51,525 bases of DNA, from contig CAZSZJ010000006.1 in the NCBI GenBank assembly GCA_964610985.1, positions 1 to 51,525 on the forward strand, read 5' to 3'. This document shows, piece by piece, positions 17,077 through 25,400 of this stretch; positions within the stretch are counted from its first letter, which is position 1; the number at the start of each line of letters is the position of its first letter. The notes below the pieces were generated by a model. The model saw nothing but the letters and a program-made list of their open reading frames with translations, ran no database searches and was not told the origin of the DNA. The position numbers were made by a program, and so were the translations under genes. This DNA comes from JARIHD01 sp964610985 (GTDB lineage Bacteria; Patescibacteriota; Saccharimonadia; Saccharimonadales; UBA4665).

Positions 17077-18132
17077 ATGGCAGATGATAAATCAAAGGCA
17101 AAAGAAGCTAAGGAGACGAAAGATTCCAAGGCAGCCGCCGCTGTAAGCGAAGGCAAAGTCAAGGCGCTGGGCCTGGCGCTTGAGCAAATTGAAAAGCAGT
17201 TCGGCAAGGGTTCTATTATGAAATTGGGCGACCCTGGTGCCATCACCCAAGTCGAAACCATACCGACAGGGAGTATCTCGCTGGACCTCGCCCTGGGTAC
17301 TGGTTTGCCAAAAGGGCGCATTGTCGAGATTTACGGGCCGGAAAGCTCTGGTAAGACGACCCTCATGCTGCATGCAATTGCCGAAGTGCAGAAGTCGGGC
17401 GGAACGGCTGCATTCATTGATGCTGAGCACGCACTGGATCCATCATATGCCAAACGCATCGGTGTAGACGTGGACAATCTGCTGCTTAGCCAACCCGACA
17501 ACGGCGAGCAAGCGCTGGAAATTACCGAAACGCTGGTACGCAGTAACGCGGTGGACATTATTGTGGTCGACTCGGTTGCTGCCCTTGTGCCACGTGCCGA
17601 GATCGAAGGTGACATGGGTGATTCATTGCCCGGTTTGCAAGCTCGCTTGATGAGCCAGGCACTGCGCAAACTGACCGGTGTTATTAACCGTTCTAAGTCT
17701 ACCGTTGTGTTTATTAACCAGATTCGTATGAAGATCGGTGTGATGTTTGGCAATCCCGAAACCACAACCGGCGGTAATGCGCTCAAATTTTACGCCTCGG
17801 TGCGTATGGACATCCGCCGCATTGGCCAGATCAAGTCTGCAGAGTCGGTTATTGGTAACCGCACGCGCGTAAAAGTGGTCAAAAATAAGATTGCTCCGCC
17901 TTTCCGTGAAGCCGAATTCGACATCATGTACAACGAGGGTATTAGCCGCAGTGGTGACATTCTCGATCAGGCAGTAATCCGTGGCATCGTGGATAAAAGT
18001 GGTGCCTGGTTCGCCTATAAAGACCAAAAGATCGGCCAAGGCCGTGAAGCTGCAAAAAGCTATCTAAACGAACATCCCGAAATAACTGATGAGATCGCCA
18101 AAAAAGTTCGTGACGCAGCGTTGGTAGAGTAA
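17077..18132 (+). CDS. recA: Recombinase RecA
   Basis: 351 aa. A Lys/Ala-rich N-terminal extension (1-24) precedes the standard RecA core: KALGLALEQIEKQFGKGSIM, Walker A GPESSGKT (87-94), Walker B IIVVDSVAAL, loop L1 (EIEGDMGDS), loop L2 (MKIGVMFGNPETTTGGNAL) and the C-terminal domain. RecA forms filaments on single-stranded DNA, drives strand exchange, and can trigger SOS autoproteolysis where LexA exists. A GGAGGG site 7 nt before the ATG implies strong translation. Its modulator recX lies 0.5 kb downstream. Confidence 0.99.
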   Translation: MADDKSKAKEAKETKDSKAAAAVSEGKVKALGLALEQIEKQFGKGSIMKLGDPGAITQVETIPTGSISLDLALGTGLPKGRIVEIYGPESSGKTTLMLHAIAEVQKSGGTAAFIDAEHALDPSYAKRIGVDVDNLLLSQPDNGEQALEITETLVRSNAVDIIVVDSVAALVPRAEIEGDMGDSLPGLQARLMSQALRKLTGVINRSKSTVVFINQIRMKIGVMFGNPETTTGGNALKFYASVRMDIRRIGQIKSAESVIGNRTRVKVVKNKIAPPFREAEFDIMYNEGISRSGDILDQAVIRGIVDKSGAWFAYKDQKIGQGREAAKSYLNEHPEITDEIAKKVRDAALVE

Positions 18133-18199
18133 CCTGAATACAGCCTCCAGGAATTCTGAATAAGTACTTGACTATCTGTTAAGTATCGCATAAAAAGCG

Positions 18200-18205
18200 T
18201 ACAAT
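18200..18205 (+). promoter_or_regulatory. -10 element, leaderless type
   Basis: TACAAT ends 7 nt before the ATG at 18213. A TTGACT at 18168-18173 is too far upstream to be an ideal -35 partner. Confidence 0.45.
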
Positions 18206-18212
18206 ATAGGGT

Positions 18213-18680
18213 ATGACAGCAGCGAATCACATGATTACCGGGGCAGCTATTGCCGCTGCTGTACAGCGACCCTTGCTTGTGATTCCGCTGGCGTTCATCT
18301 CGCATTTCATTTTGGACGTATTTCCTCATTTTGGTGTGCATCACAAAAGCGACACCGAGCGTAATTCGCATCCTATGTTTAGGACGGTGCTCATTATTGA
18401 CCTGTCCTTAGTGGCGCTACTTTTGATTGGCCTACCGCTCATTATGCATCAGACCGTCAACTGGTGGATTGTGCTGCTTGGCATGCTGACGGCCTGGATC
18501 CCAGACACGGTATGGCTTCGTCATTTTTGGCATGACCGTAAAGGTATTAAGCGGACCGACCCGGTCTGGCTAACACGTTTCCACCAAAAAATCCAATGGT
18601 TTGAAAAGCCGCCGGGCCTTATCGCTGAAGTTATATGGCTCGGTGTTATGGGGCTACTCATCCGATTTATGCTCGTATGA
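18213..18680 (+). CDS. DUF457-type inner-membrane putative metal-dependent hydrolase
   Basis: 155 aa with 3-4 membrane helices and a histidine-rich signature: NHMITGAAIAAA near the N-terminus, then SHFILDVFPHFGVHH (about 30-44). This His-x-x-x-Asp-x-x-x-His pattern recalls the DUF457/YdjM group of membrane-bound putative metal-dependent hydrolases. A second His/Asp-rich stretch (WIPDTVWLRHFWHDRKG) follows at about 106-122. The substrate is unknown. The stop overlaps the recX start (ATGA), so the two are translationally coupled despite no known functional link. Confidence 0.78.
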   Translation: MTAANHMITGAAIAAAVQRPLLVIPLAFISHFILDVFPHFGVHHKSDTERNSHPMFRTVLIIDLSLVALLLIGLPLIMHQTVNWWIVLLGMLTAWIPDTVWLRHFWHDRKGIKRTDPVWLTRFHQKIQWFEKPPGLIAEVIWLGVMGLLIRFMLV

Positions 18681-19282
18681 AGATAACTGCGATCAAACAG
18701 CAGGTCAAGCGCGTCGATCGTTATTCGGTGTATGTCGACGAAAAATATGCCTTTAGTTTAAGCGAAGGCGAACTCTTGACGCAGGGTATTGCAAGCGGCC
18801 AAGAAATCGACCAGCAACGTCTCAAAGCGCTCAAAGTGTCGTCGAGTAATGACAAGGCATATGGTAACGCTTTGCGTTATGCTGCCATGCGTCCCCGGAG
18901 TTTGTGGGAGATGCGCACCTACCTGCAACGCAAACAGGTTGAGGAGCCGATCGCAGCAGTCATTACGGAGCGCCTGCAACGAAATGGTCTCTTGGATGAT
19001 TTGGGATTTGCTCGAGCGTGGGTAGCGAATCGCCGCCTACTCAAAAGCACCAGCAAACGCCGCTTAATGCTTGAACTTAAACAAAAACACGTTCCGGAGC
19101 ACATCATAGAAGAGGCCTTGCAAGAAGACACTGCCAGCGAACGCGATGTCCTGCGTGAACTGGTCGAAAAACGTCGCGCACGCTATGCGGACACCACTAA
19201 ATTCATGCAGTATTTGGCTCGCCAAGGGTTTTCGTACGACGACATCAAAACGGTTTTAGAAGAACAGGCCGCCGAATATTAA
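18677..19282 (+). CDS. recX: RecA modulator RecX
   Basis: 201 aa from ATG 18677, which overlaps the previous stop by ATGA; a longer upstream frame is discarded. The N-terminal part (MKITAIKQQVKRVDRYSVYV) matches long-form RecX. The three-helix repeats characteristic of RecX follow: ALRYAAMRPRSLWEMRTYL, LDDLGFARAWVANRR and FMQYLARQGFSYDDI. RecX binds RecA filaments and limits recombinase activity. The recA gene lies upstream on the same strand, the usual context. Confidence 0.93.
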   Translation: MKITAIKQQVKRVDRYSVYVDEKYAFSLSEGELLTQGIASGQEIDQQRLKALKVSSSNDKAYGNALRYAAMRPRSLWEMRTYLQRKQVEEPIAAVITERLQRNGLLDDLGFARAWVANRRLLKSTSKRRLMLELKQKHVPEHIIEEALQEDTASERDVLRELVEKRRARYADTTKFMQYLARQGFSYDDIKTVLEEQAAEY

Positions 19283-19322
19283 GTAGACCATAGTTCGGTG
19301 CTCGTGACACTGGCCGTCGGGC

Positions 19323-19841
19323 TTAGGCTGGTACGCCCGCCCGCACCGGAACACGCCCTGCCAGGTCATGGATTACGATATATTGATCTGTAATTTCTAC
19401 GATTTGACTACGGTCGATGGTAAGATTGCCGCCTGCAAGGTTTTTGAGCAGCGGCTGCGAAACATAAAGCTTTTGAACGTACATGGTTTCGACTTCGGTG
19501 GCAAAATCAACGATCTTACCTATTTTTTGCTTGCCGGTGGTAATAACTTTTTTACCAAGCAATTCAAAGTTGATGCCGATTACGGTCTTTAGACGCACGA
19601 GTTCCGGCGCATCGGCCAGCACGTCATGGTCATTTACTACGATTCCCTGGGCGATCAGATCGCGAATGTCCTGGTATAGCAATACTGGCATCCGTTTGCG
19701 GTCTTCAGCGTCCGTGCAGAAGAAGCCTTCAAGTTTGAGATTATTCGGATTTATGATCGGGCGCACTGTTGCGCCGACAACACCGCCGGTACGGAGGCTC
19801 AAAATCGGCCGATTCAACAAACTCGCACTCAGCTGCAACAT
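19323..19841 (-). CDS. PRC-barrel domain protein
   Basis: 172 aa from ATG 19841. Two PRC-barrel-like repeats are visible: LLNRPILSLRTGGVVGATVRP near the N-terminus and LLGKKVITTGKQKIGKIVDFA in the middle. PRC-barrel domains are small beta-barrels that mediate protein or RNA contacts (as in RimM) or sit in the photosynthetic reaction centre H subunit. Here the protein is stand-alone and soluble with no catalytic motif. It is encoded divergently from the ImmA/IrrE gene. No specific role can be assigned. Confidence 0.85.
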   Translation of the reverse strand: MLQLSASLLNRPILSLRTGGVVGATVRPIINPNNLKLEGFFCTDAEDRKRMPVLLYQDIRDLIAQGIVVNDHDVLADAPELVRLKTVIGINFELLGKKVITTGKQKIGKIVDFATEVETMYVQKLYVSQPLLKNLAGGNLTIDRSQIVEITDQYIVIHDLAGRVPVRAGVPA

Positions 19842-19908
19842 ACCCCTAATTATAGCGCAGATTGACTGGCGCATGTCAACGCTTACGGTTCAGCGAAAGT
19901 TTAATTTT

Positions 19909-19917
19909 TGCTATACT
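19909..19917 (+). promoter_or_regulatory. Extended -10 promoter of the immA-like gene
   Basis: TGC plus TATACT ends 23 nt before the GTG at 19941, leaving a leader of roughly 16 nt. Confidence 0.5.
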
Positions 19918-19940
19918 ATACGGATATAGAGGTACTCCAG

Positions 19941-20447
19941 GTGAAAGACGACGATATACAGACTATTAATTCAGAAGTGGCCCAGCTCCTCACAGCAGTT
20001 TTTGGCGAGATCTCGGCGATTAAATTGCCGCTAGACCTGAGCCGAGTGCTTGACTACTGTGGGCTGACGCTGCGCGAAGGTACGTTCGAAAGCGATGAGC
20101 TGGCGGGCGCGCTGGACCGCGACGGTAAAACCATCTTTGTGGAAAGTGCCGACACCTATGCACGTAAGAATTTTACTATTGCACATGAGCTCGGGCATTT
20201 TAAGCTGCATAAGGATATGGCCACCGATATTTTTTACCGCTACCAAGTAAACAAGCCGGAAGACGCTGACGATATGGAACGTGAACTACAGGCCAATCAG
20301 TTTGCCGCCACGCTGCTCATGCCCGAACAATTCATAAGGCAGCTCTGGGAGGTGACTGACGACATCAATAAGTTGGCTCATATTTTTGGAGTTTCTCCCG
20401 AGGCTATGCGCCGGCGGCTGCAATCTCTGAGAATGGTGGCTGATTGA
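19941..20447 (+). CDS. ImmA/IrrE-family (COG2856) zinc metallopeptidase
   Basis: 168 aa from GTG 19941. The frame also allows a TTG at 19908, but that codon lies within the extended -10 promoter. The zinc site HELGH is at 82-86 (IAHELGHFKLH), and the third ligand region is ELQANQFAATLLMPE, the family hallmark. The C-terminus resembles a helix-turn-helix-like tail (LAHIFGVSPEAMRRRLQ). ImmA/IrrE proteases cleave or inactivate repressors, as with ImmR in ICEBs1 and DdrO in Deinococcus. No repressor gene is adjacent. The next gene, a small two-helix membrane protein, overlaps the stop by one base. Confidence 0.9.
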   Translation: MKDDDIQTINSEVAQLLTAVFGEISAIKLPLDLSRVLDYCGLTLREGTFESDELAGALDRDGKTIFVESADTYARKNFTIAHELGHFKLHKDMATDIFYRYQVNKPEDADDMERELQANQFAATLLMPEQFIRQLWEVTDDINKLAHIFGVSPEAMRRRLQSLRMVAD

Positions 20448-20866
20448 TGCCGAAAAAGGATGCTTCACTACGAATGGGCACTCCTGTTAATCCGACATTG
20501 CCGACTGAGACACAGAACTTCCGGGTGGCTAAGGTGGAAACGCCCGCTGCACGGTTTAGTATTGAGGAGTGGCGTGGCGTGCTGCGTGATATCGAAGTGC
20601 GCGACAAGCGGCAGCAGATTAAACTGCGGCCTTGGTTTGCCTTTGGTGTTTTTGTGATTTTATCGGCGCAGAATGTCGGCATCTGGTTTATTTTGGTGTG
20701 GGCGTTGCATAGTGGTCAACTCGAAGCATTGCAGCTTATTTTTAGTACACTTATCGCTGGAACGCTGGCGCAGTCGTACCTGATTTTGCGCCTAATTACC
20801 AAAAAAGTTTTTGGCGATATTAGCTACGAACACAATGATGAACAAGACGAGGTAACAAAGCGATGA
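20447..20866 (+). CDS. Small two-helix membrane protein coupled to ImmA/IrrE protease
   Basis: 139 aa from ATG 20447, sharing its A with the preceding TGA. A polar N-terminal cytoplasmic part (about 1-65) precedes two membrane helices (about 66-86 and 98-118) and a short acidic/basic tail. No family is recognised. It overlaps both neighbours (TGATG with the protease, ATGA with tsaE), so all three are translated as a unit. It may anchor or be a target of the protease (inference). Confidence 0.78.
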   Translation: MPKKDASLRMGTPVNPTLPTETQNFRVAKVETPAARFSIEEWRGVLRDIEVRDKRQQIKLRPWFAFGVFVILSAQNVGIWFILVWALHSGQLEALQLIFSTLIAGTLAQSYLILRLITKKVFGDISYEHNDEQDEVTKR

Positions 20867-21333
20867 GTACGCATGTAACGTGGCAAACGATTACGAAATC
20901 TGCCAAAGAAACCGAAGCCCTGGCCGAGCGTCTGGCAACCGGCCTGAAAGGCGGTGAGGTCATCGAGCTCGTGAGCGACCTTGGTGGCGGCAAAACCACG
21001 TTTACGCGAGGTCTGATGCGTGGTCTCGGTAGCGGTGATAAAGTGGCGAGCCCCACGTTTACTATCAGTAAAATATACCTAGCGGGTGATCTGACCATAC
21101 ACCATTTCGACTTTTACCGTTTGCAGGAACCGGGCATCATTGCCGATGAGCTGGCCGAAGTTATTGACGAACCCAAAGTCATCGTCGTTGTGGAGTGGGC
21201 CGACGTCGTGCAGCATGTTTTGCCCGAAAACCGCATTACGATTCGCATTGAGCAAACGGCCGAAGGTGATCGGCGGCTTACCTTCCATTATCCGGCCGGG
21301 CTGCACACATTTATGGAAAAGATAGAGGCCTAA
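20863..21333 (+). CDS. tsaE: tRNA threonylcarbamoyladenosine biosynthesis ATPase TsaE
   Basis: 156 aa, ATGA overlap with the preceding gene. P-loop DLGGGKTTFTRG (Walker A about 39-46) and the family signatures VASPTFTISKIY and HFDFYRL. TsaE is the ATPase of the TsaBDE complex that makes t6A at position 37 of ANN-decoding tRNAs. The partner tsaB follows 1 nt after the stop; tsaD is not in the window. Confidence 0.96.
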   Translation: MSTHVTWQTITKSAKETEALAERLATGLKGGEVIELVSDLGGGKTTFTRGLMRGLGSGDKVASPTFTISKIYLAGDLTIHHFDFYRLQEPGIIADELAEVIDEPKVIVVVEWADVVQHVLPENRITIRIEQTAEGDRRLTFHYPAGLHTFMEKIEA

Positions 21334-21334
21334 G

Positions 21335-21727
21335 ATGCTTATTTTGACGATTCGCACCGATAAACCAGAGGCTGAAATTGGTTTATATGAATATGATGCT
21401 CAGCTTGCCTATGAAACCTGGCACGCCCACCGCGAACTTTCGGTTACATTGCACCAAAAGATCCTCGACCTTCTGACCCAGAATGATAAAAAACTAGCAG
21501 ACCTGCAAGGTATTGTCGGTTTTGCAGGCCCGGGCAGCTTTACTGGTCTACGGATTGGCCTAGCCGTGGCAAATGCACTTGCATATAGCCTGCAAATTCC
21601 CATTATCGCATCTAAGGGCGAAGATTGGATTGCCCAAGGTCTCTCCGGCCTGCAAAATGGCAAATCCAACACCATCGCCCTCCCTGAGTACGGTTCCCCT
21701 GCTAATATTACCCAGCAAAAAAAGTAG
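21335..21727 (+). CDS. tsaB: Short TsaB, t6A complex scaffold protein
   Basis: 130 aa against about 220-230 in Escherichia coli or Bacillus. The N-terminal ASKHA lobe is present with the diagnostic GFAGPGSFTGLRIGLA and ANALAYSLQIPI. The second lobe is absent: the frame ends with a normal stop (QQKK) and nothing similar continues in other frames. Truncated TsaB-like proteins seem tolerated in reduced CPR genomes, since dimerisation with TsaD uses the N-terminal lobe (inference). It forms an operon with tsaE. Confidence 0.9.
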   Translation: MLILTIRTDKPEAEIGLYEYDAQLAYETWHAHRELSVTLHQKILDLLTQNDKKLADLQGIVGFAGPGSFTGLRIGLAVANALAYSLQIPIIASKGEDWIAQGLSGLQNGKSNTIALPEYGSPANITQQKK

Positions 21728-21761
21728 ACAAAGGAGTAAAGACAGAGTAAAGTCGGGAACT

Positions 21762-22475
21762 ATGTTACATCTAGAAACCATTCCTTTATCCGAAAGTCCC
21801 TTCGCCGACATTGTTGATAACACTGCTTGGACGATAGACACAAGGAATATGGCTGTCGCCAAAGACCTTAATTTTTTGGTGACTACGCCGCCCCAGGGCT
21901 ATGGTAACTATAATTTGATCTTTTTCTCTGAGGTCGAAATAGATGAGGAAGTAGTTAAGATTCCTAGCTCTGTCGAAGAGGTGCGCGAGCGCATTGGTAA
22001 ATCTCCCCTGGGCATGATCAATCGGGACTGGACCGCAAAAGGTCTCGGTTTTACCGGGGCAAACTCTCCTCTTGCCATCCACCATCCCGACAAGGCAATG
22101 ATGGTAGCTGCCCGCATCATCCCGCTGCTACCCGGTATCGAAATTAAGTATCATGAAGAGAATAATAGCAAGCTCGCATTGAGGGGGCAGTGGATGCGTC
22201 ATGCAGGGCTTATCGTTCGGGCCGCCATCGGCGATGCACTGTCAAATGACTATGCTGGCACGCGTAGCGCAATGGAACGAATGGAGCAGGATTACGGCGA
22301 TGCACAGATAATTGTACGGAACGCGCCCCCTACTTGGCAGGCTAAACAAGCAAAGCTAGGTATCGAAGGCGAGATTCCGGCCAGAAAGATCTTGGTTCGT
22401 CATTCTACGAATGAGCATAGGCTCGAGCATGTGTCCGCGGTTGGTTCCGTTTGGCCTACCGATCTACTGCCCTAG
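21762..22475 (+). CDS. Unknown protein (237 aa)
   Basis: ATG 21762 is chosen because the upstream frame overlaps tsaB and is Ser/Pro/Lys-rich nonsense. The product (MLHLETIPLSE...) is soluble, with alternating charged and hydrophobic strands and no signal peptide. No domain is recognised. It lies 34 nt after tsaB, and an AAGGAG at 21731-21736 is too distant to serve the ATG well. Confidence 0.72.
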   Translation: MLHLETIPLSESPFADIVDNTAWTIDTRNMAVAKDLNFLVTTPPQGYGNYNLIFFSEVEIDEEVVKIPSSVEEVRERIGKSPLGMINRDWTAKGLGFTGANSPLAIHHPDKAMMVAARIIPLLPGIEIKYHEENNSKLALRGQWMRHAGLIVRAAIGDALSNDYAGTRSAMERMEQDYGDAQIIVRNAPPTWQAKQAKLGIEGEIPARKILVRHSTNEHRLEHVSAVGSVWPTDLLP

Positions 22476-22517
22476 ATACCAAATCTTAAACAACAATGAA
22501 CTAAAAATGCACTCCTG

Positions 22518-22547
22518 TTGACGTGTTTTATGCAACGCGCGTATAGT
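22518..22547 (+). promoter_or_regulatory. Promoter of the RNase Y operon
   Basis: TTGACG (22518-22523) and TATAGT (22542-22547) are separated by 18 nt. The remaining ~150-nt leader ends with an AAAGGA site before ATG 22703. No other gene is seen in the 22475-22703 gap. Confidence 0.65.
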
Positions 22548-22702
22548 CTAAATTAAGGATTTGCAGTATTTCGGATAAGAAGCAATCCGCTTCCACATTT
22601 TATAAACTTACATTTTGATTTTCAGATTCGCATAAGTGACGGCTAGAGAAGTGATAGCGACGCCGGCCACTGGCGTTTCTGCACGAAGAAAGGACTTTGC
22701 GT

Positions 22703-24217
22703 ATGGACCCGATTACCATAGTGCTCGCTGTGGCTGGGCTTGCTATTGGCTTTGGCGCAAACACAGTAATTACTAAAAAGAAGCTGGGATCTGCCCAAGA
22801 CCAGGCCGAAAAGGAGCTGGCGAGGGCCAAAAAAGAAGCCGACAAGGCGCTATCTGAAGCCCGTGAAGAGGCAAATCGCATAGCCGAACAGACTCGGGGG
22901 GAAGAACAAACCCGCCGCAAAGAATTTAAAGAGATAGAGCAGCGACTCGTTACCCGTGAAGAAGTGCTCGACCGCAAACTGGACGATTTGGATAAACGCG
23001 GCGAAAGACTGCGCAAAGGCGAAAGCGAAGTCGAAGAACTGAAAGATGAGATCCGCGCCATCCGTACCAAACAGCAAGAAAAATTAGAGAAGATCGCCAA
23101 ACTGTCCAAAGACGAGGCTGCCGGCAAGCTTATGCAAATGACCGAGCGCGATATACGTAACGATCTGACTGGACTGGTCGCTAAATTGCAAAACGAAGCA
23201 AGGGACCAGGCCGAGGAACAGGCGTCGCTCATTATCGCCACCGCCATGGAGCGTATGGCCAGCGAAGTCACTGCCGAACGCACAGTTACGAGTGTCAAAC
23301 TCGAAGACGAGGAAATGAAGGGCCGTATCATCGGCAAGGAAGGTCGCAATATCCAGGCTTTGCAGCGTGCCACGGGTGTCGACATTATGGTTGATGACAC
23401 TCCGGGCTATGTGGTGCTCTCCAGCTTTGACCCTGTCCGCCGCGAAGTAGCTCGACAGACGCTCGAAATGCTCATGAAAGACGGCCGTATTCACCCTGGC
23501 CGCATCGAAGAAGTGGTTGCCAAAGCCCAGAAGAACGTCGAAAAAGACGTCGTCCGCGCCGGTGAAGACGCTGCCCGCGAAGTTGGCGTCATCGGCATTC
23601 CAAAAGAAATTTTGCACTTGCTTGGTGAACTCAAGTACCGCACCAGCTATGGCCAAAACGTGCTCAAACACAGCACCGAAATGGCGCACATCGCCGGCAT
23701 TATCGCCGAAGAAATTGGTGCAAATGTAAAGACCGCTAAATATGCAGCTCTGGTACATGACCTCGGCAAAGCCCTGACCCACAAAATGGAGGGCAAGCAC
23801 CACCACATTAGCGGTGAAATGCTGCGCAAGTATGGTGCGCCTGAGGCGGTGGCGGTGGCTGCAGAACAGCATCACGACGACGTCGAAGCGACCACTGTCG
23901 AATCAATTATTGTCCGCGTAGTCGACGCCATTTCTGCCGCTCGCCCTGGTGCTCGCAACATCTCTGCCGAAAACTTTGTGGAGCGCATGAAGGAACTTGA
24001 AAATGTAGCCACCGGCTTTGACGGCATCGAAAAAGCCTACGCTATATCGGCCGGCCGCGAAGTCCGCGTATTTGTACGGCCGCAGTCCATTGACGATCTG
24101 GCTGCCATTCGTTTGGCGCGCGACATCGCCACCAAAATCGAATCGACCATGCAATACCCGGGCACCATCAAAGTTAATGTTATCCGCGAAACCCGCGCCG
24201 TAGAGTTCGCCAAGTAG
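22703..24217 (+). CDS. rny: Ribonuclease Y
   Basis: 504 aa from ATG 22703 (AAAGGA at 22689-22694). An N-terminal membrane anchor (about 4-20) is followed by a long charged coiled coil (25-195). The KH RNA-binding domain carries GRIIGKEGRNIQ (207-218), and the HD phosphohydrolase domain has the HD pair at 352-353 (ALVHDLGKALTH) plus EQHHDDVE. RNase Y is the membrane-bound endonuclease that starts mRNA decay in many Gram-positive lineages. The operon also encodes YmdB, whose Bacillus homolog is genetically linked to RNase Y. Confidence 0.98.
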   Translation: MDPITIVLAVAGLAIGFGANTVITKKKLGSAQDQAEKELARAKKEADKALSEAREEANRIAEQTRGEEQTRRKEFKEIEQRLVTREEVLDRKLDDLDKRGERLRKGESEVEELKDEIRAIRTKQQEKLEKIAKLSKDEAAGKLMQMTERDIRNDLTGLVAKLQNEARDQAEEQASLIIATAMERMASEVTAERTVTSVKLEDEEMKGRIIGKEGRNIQALQRATGVDIMVDDTPGYVVLSSFDPVRREVARQTLEMLMKDGRIHPGRIEEVVAKAQKNVEKDVVRAGEDAAREVGVIGIPKEILHLLGELKYRTSYGQNVLKHSTEMAHIAGIIAEEIGANVKTAKYAALVHDLGKALTHKMEGKHHHISGEMLRKYGAPEAVAVAAEQHHDDVEATTVESIIVRVVDAISAARPGARNISAENFVERMKELENVATGFDGIEKAYAISAGREVRVFVRPQSIDDLAAIRLARDIATKIESTMQYPGTIKVNVIRETRAVEFAK

Positions 24218-24234
24218 GTTCGCCAAGGAGCGTT

Positions 24235-24780
24235 ATGCAGCAATATCTGTTTTTGATGCTTGGATTTCTGGGATCGGGCAAAAGCTACGTATCCAAATGG
24301 CTTGCACCGCACACTGGCTCGGTACTGTTTCGGGTTGACCCCTTGCGTTGGCAAATGTTTGGCGAAGACCGGCCCGAACTGTACATACCCGAAAACAAGG
24401 CACTCGTAAATAATGCGACTCAATATGCTGTCGGCCAGGTTTTGGAAAGCGGGCTAGCAAACGCTATCACAGACGCCAACCACAATCAACGCTCGGTGCG
24501 CGACCGTGTTCGCGGTATTGCCAAAAAGCATAATGCGCTTGGTATCATGGTCTGGGTTCAGACTCCTTTGGAAATTGCGAAAGAGCGCACTATCGAGCGC
24601 GAAAAGACCGAAGGGCACAAGCTCATGGAAGAAGGTTTGGTCGAAAAGATGGCCAACCTCCTTGAAGAGCCGGACGATGATGAACTGGTAATACATATTG
24701 ATGGCCTGGCTACCGCTGAAGAGCAAAAGCGCCAGTTCGACGAACAATTTGCTCGGATCAAGCAAAACACCATACAATAA
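24235..24780 (+). CDS. P-loop kinase/ATPase of the AAA_33 or zeta-toxin type
   Basis: 181 aa with a strong AAGGAG site (24224-24229). Walker A is GFLGSGKS (10-17). The later acceptor-site segments (ITDANHNQRSVRDRVRG) and the LID-like IAKERTIEREK resemble polynucleotide-kinase and zeta-like small-molecule kinases. The substrate cannot be told. It sits between RNase Y and a HAD phosphatase, so a nucleotide or RNA-end role is a plausible guess. No antitoxin gene is adjacent. Confidence 0.82.
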   Translation: MQQYLFLMLGFLGSGKSYVSKWLAPHTGSVLFRVDPLRWQMFGEDRPELYIPENKALVNNATQYAVGQVLESGLANAITDANHNQRSVRDRVRGIAKKHNALGIMVWVQTPLEIAKERTIEREKTEGHKLMEEGLVEKMANLLEEPDDDELVIHIDGLATAEEQKRQFDEQFARIKQNTIQ

Positions 24781-24785
24781 AGACA

Positions 24786-25400
24786 ATGATAAAAGCAGTT
24801 TTATTCGATTTTGGCGGCGTACTTACCGAAACAGGTAAGCGCGGTTATATTACTGGGGTTATTGCGGCTATATTCGGTTTGAGACCCGACGAGGTCGACA
24901 TTACCGATATCCATGCCGACCTGCGCCGCGGCAAGATCGAGGAAGCCGACTTTTTTGCCGCCATCAATGCACGCTACGGTACTGCCCAAAAACAGCTCAC
25001 CAAAGAAGAGTTTGTGGCTCGTACCGAAATAGTCGAACTCAGCCCGACTGTTATTGAGCTAGCTGCAAATATTCGGGAGAAGGGGATCCCTACAGGTATT
25101 CTTTCCAATGTTTTTGGCGTTAACGCCGAGCGCCTCCAGGCACGTGGTTATTATGACGGCTTTGATCCGCTCATTTTGTCGTGTGACGTGGGCCGCGCCA
25201 AACCCGACAAAGAGATTTACGACGCAGCCATTCAAAAACTTGGCGTTAGACCCGAAGAAATTCTATTTATTGACGACCAAGAAAAGTGCACCGTTCCGGC
25301 CGAGGCCATGGGCATGCACGTCATCCTGGCTCAGTCACCGGAACAGATCGTGGCTGATACCAAGGCGATATTAAAAACAGAGAACGGCCTGGAATTATGA
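24786..25400 (+). CDS. HAD superfamily hydrolase
   Basis: 204 aa, starting 5 nt after the kinase stop. Motif I is FDFGGVLTE with nucleophile Asp8 but Gly at the usual second-aspartate position, a variant seen in several HAD-IA proteins. Motif II is GILSNVFG, motif III AKPDKEIY with the Lys, and motif IV FIDDQEKC. An alpha-helical cap lies between motifs I and II. It probably dephosphorylates a small phosphometabolite; the substrate is unknown. Its stop overlaps the YmdB start (ATGA). Confidence 0.9.
   Translation: MIKAVLFDFGGVLTETGKRGYITGVIAAIFGLRPDEVDITDIHADLRRGKIEEADFFAAINARYGTAQKQLTKEEFVARTEIVELSPTVIELAANIREKGIPTGILSNVFGVNAERLQARGYYDGFDPLILSCDVGRAKPDKEIYDAAIQKLGVRPEEILFIDDQEKCTVPAEAMGMHVILAQSPEQIVADTKAILKTENGLEL

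Noticed and set aside
16949..17077. Possible SOS/LexA box upstream of recA
   Set aside because: CGAACGTTGG at 16987-16996 has GAAC but not the spaced GTTC half, so no credible box was found.
24235..24780. Zeta-type toxin
   Set aside because: No epsilon-like antitoxin gene is adjacent, and the gene sits inside an RNA-decay operon, so only a general kinase call is justified.
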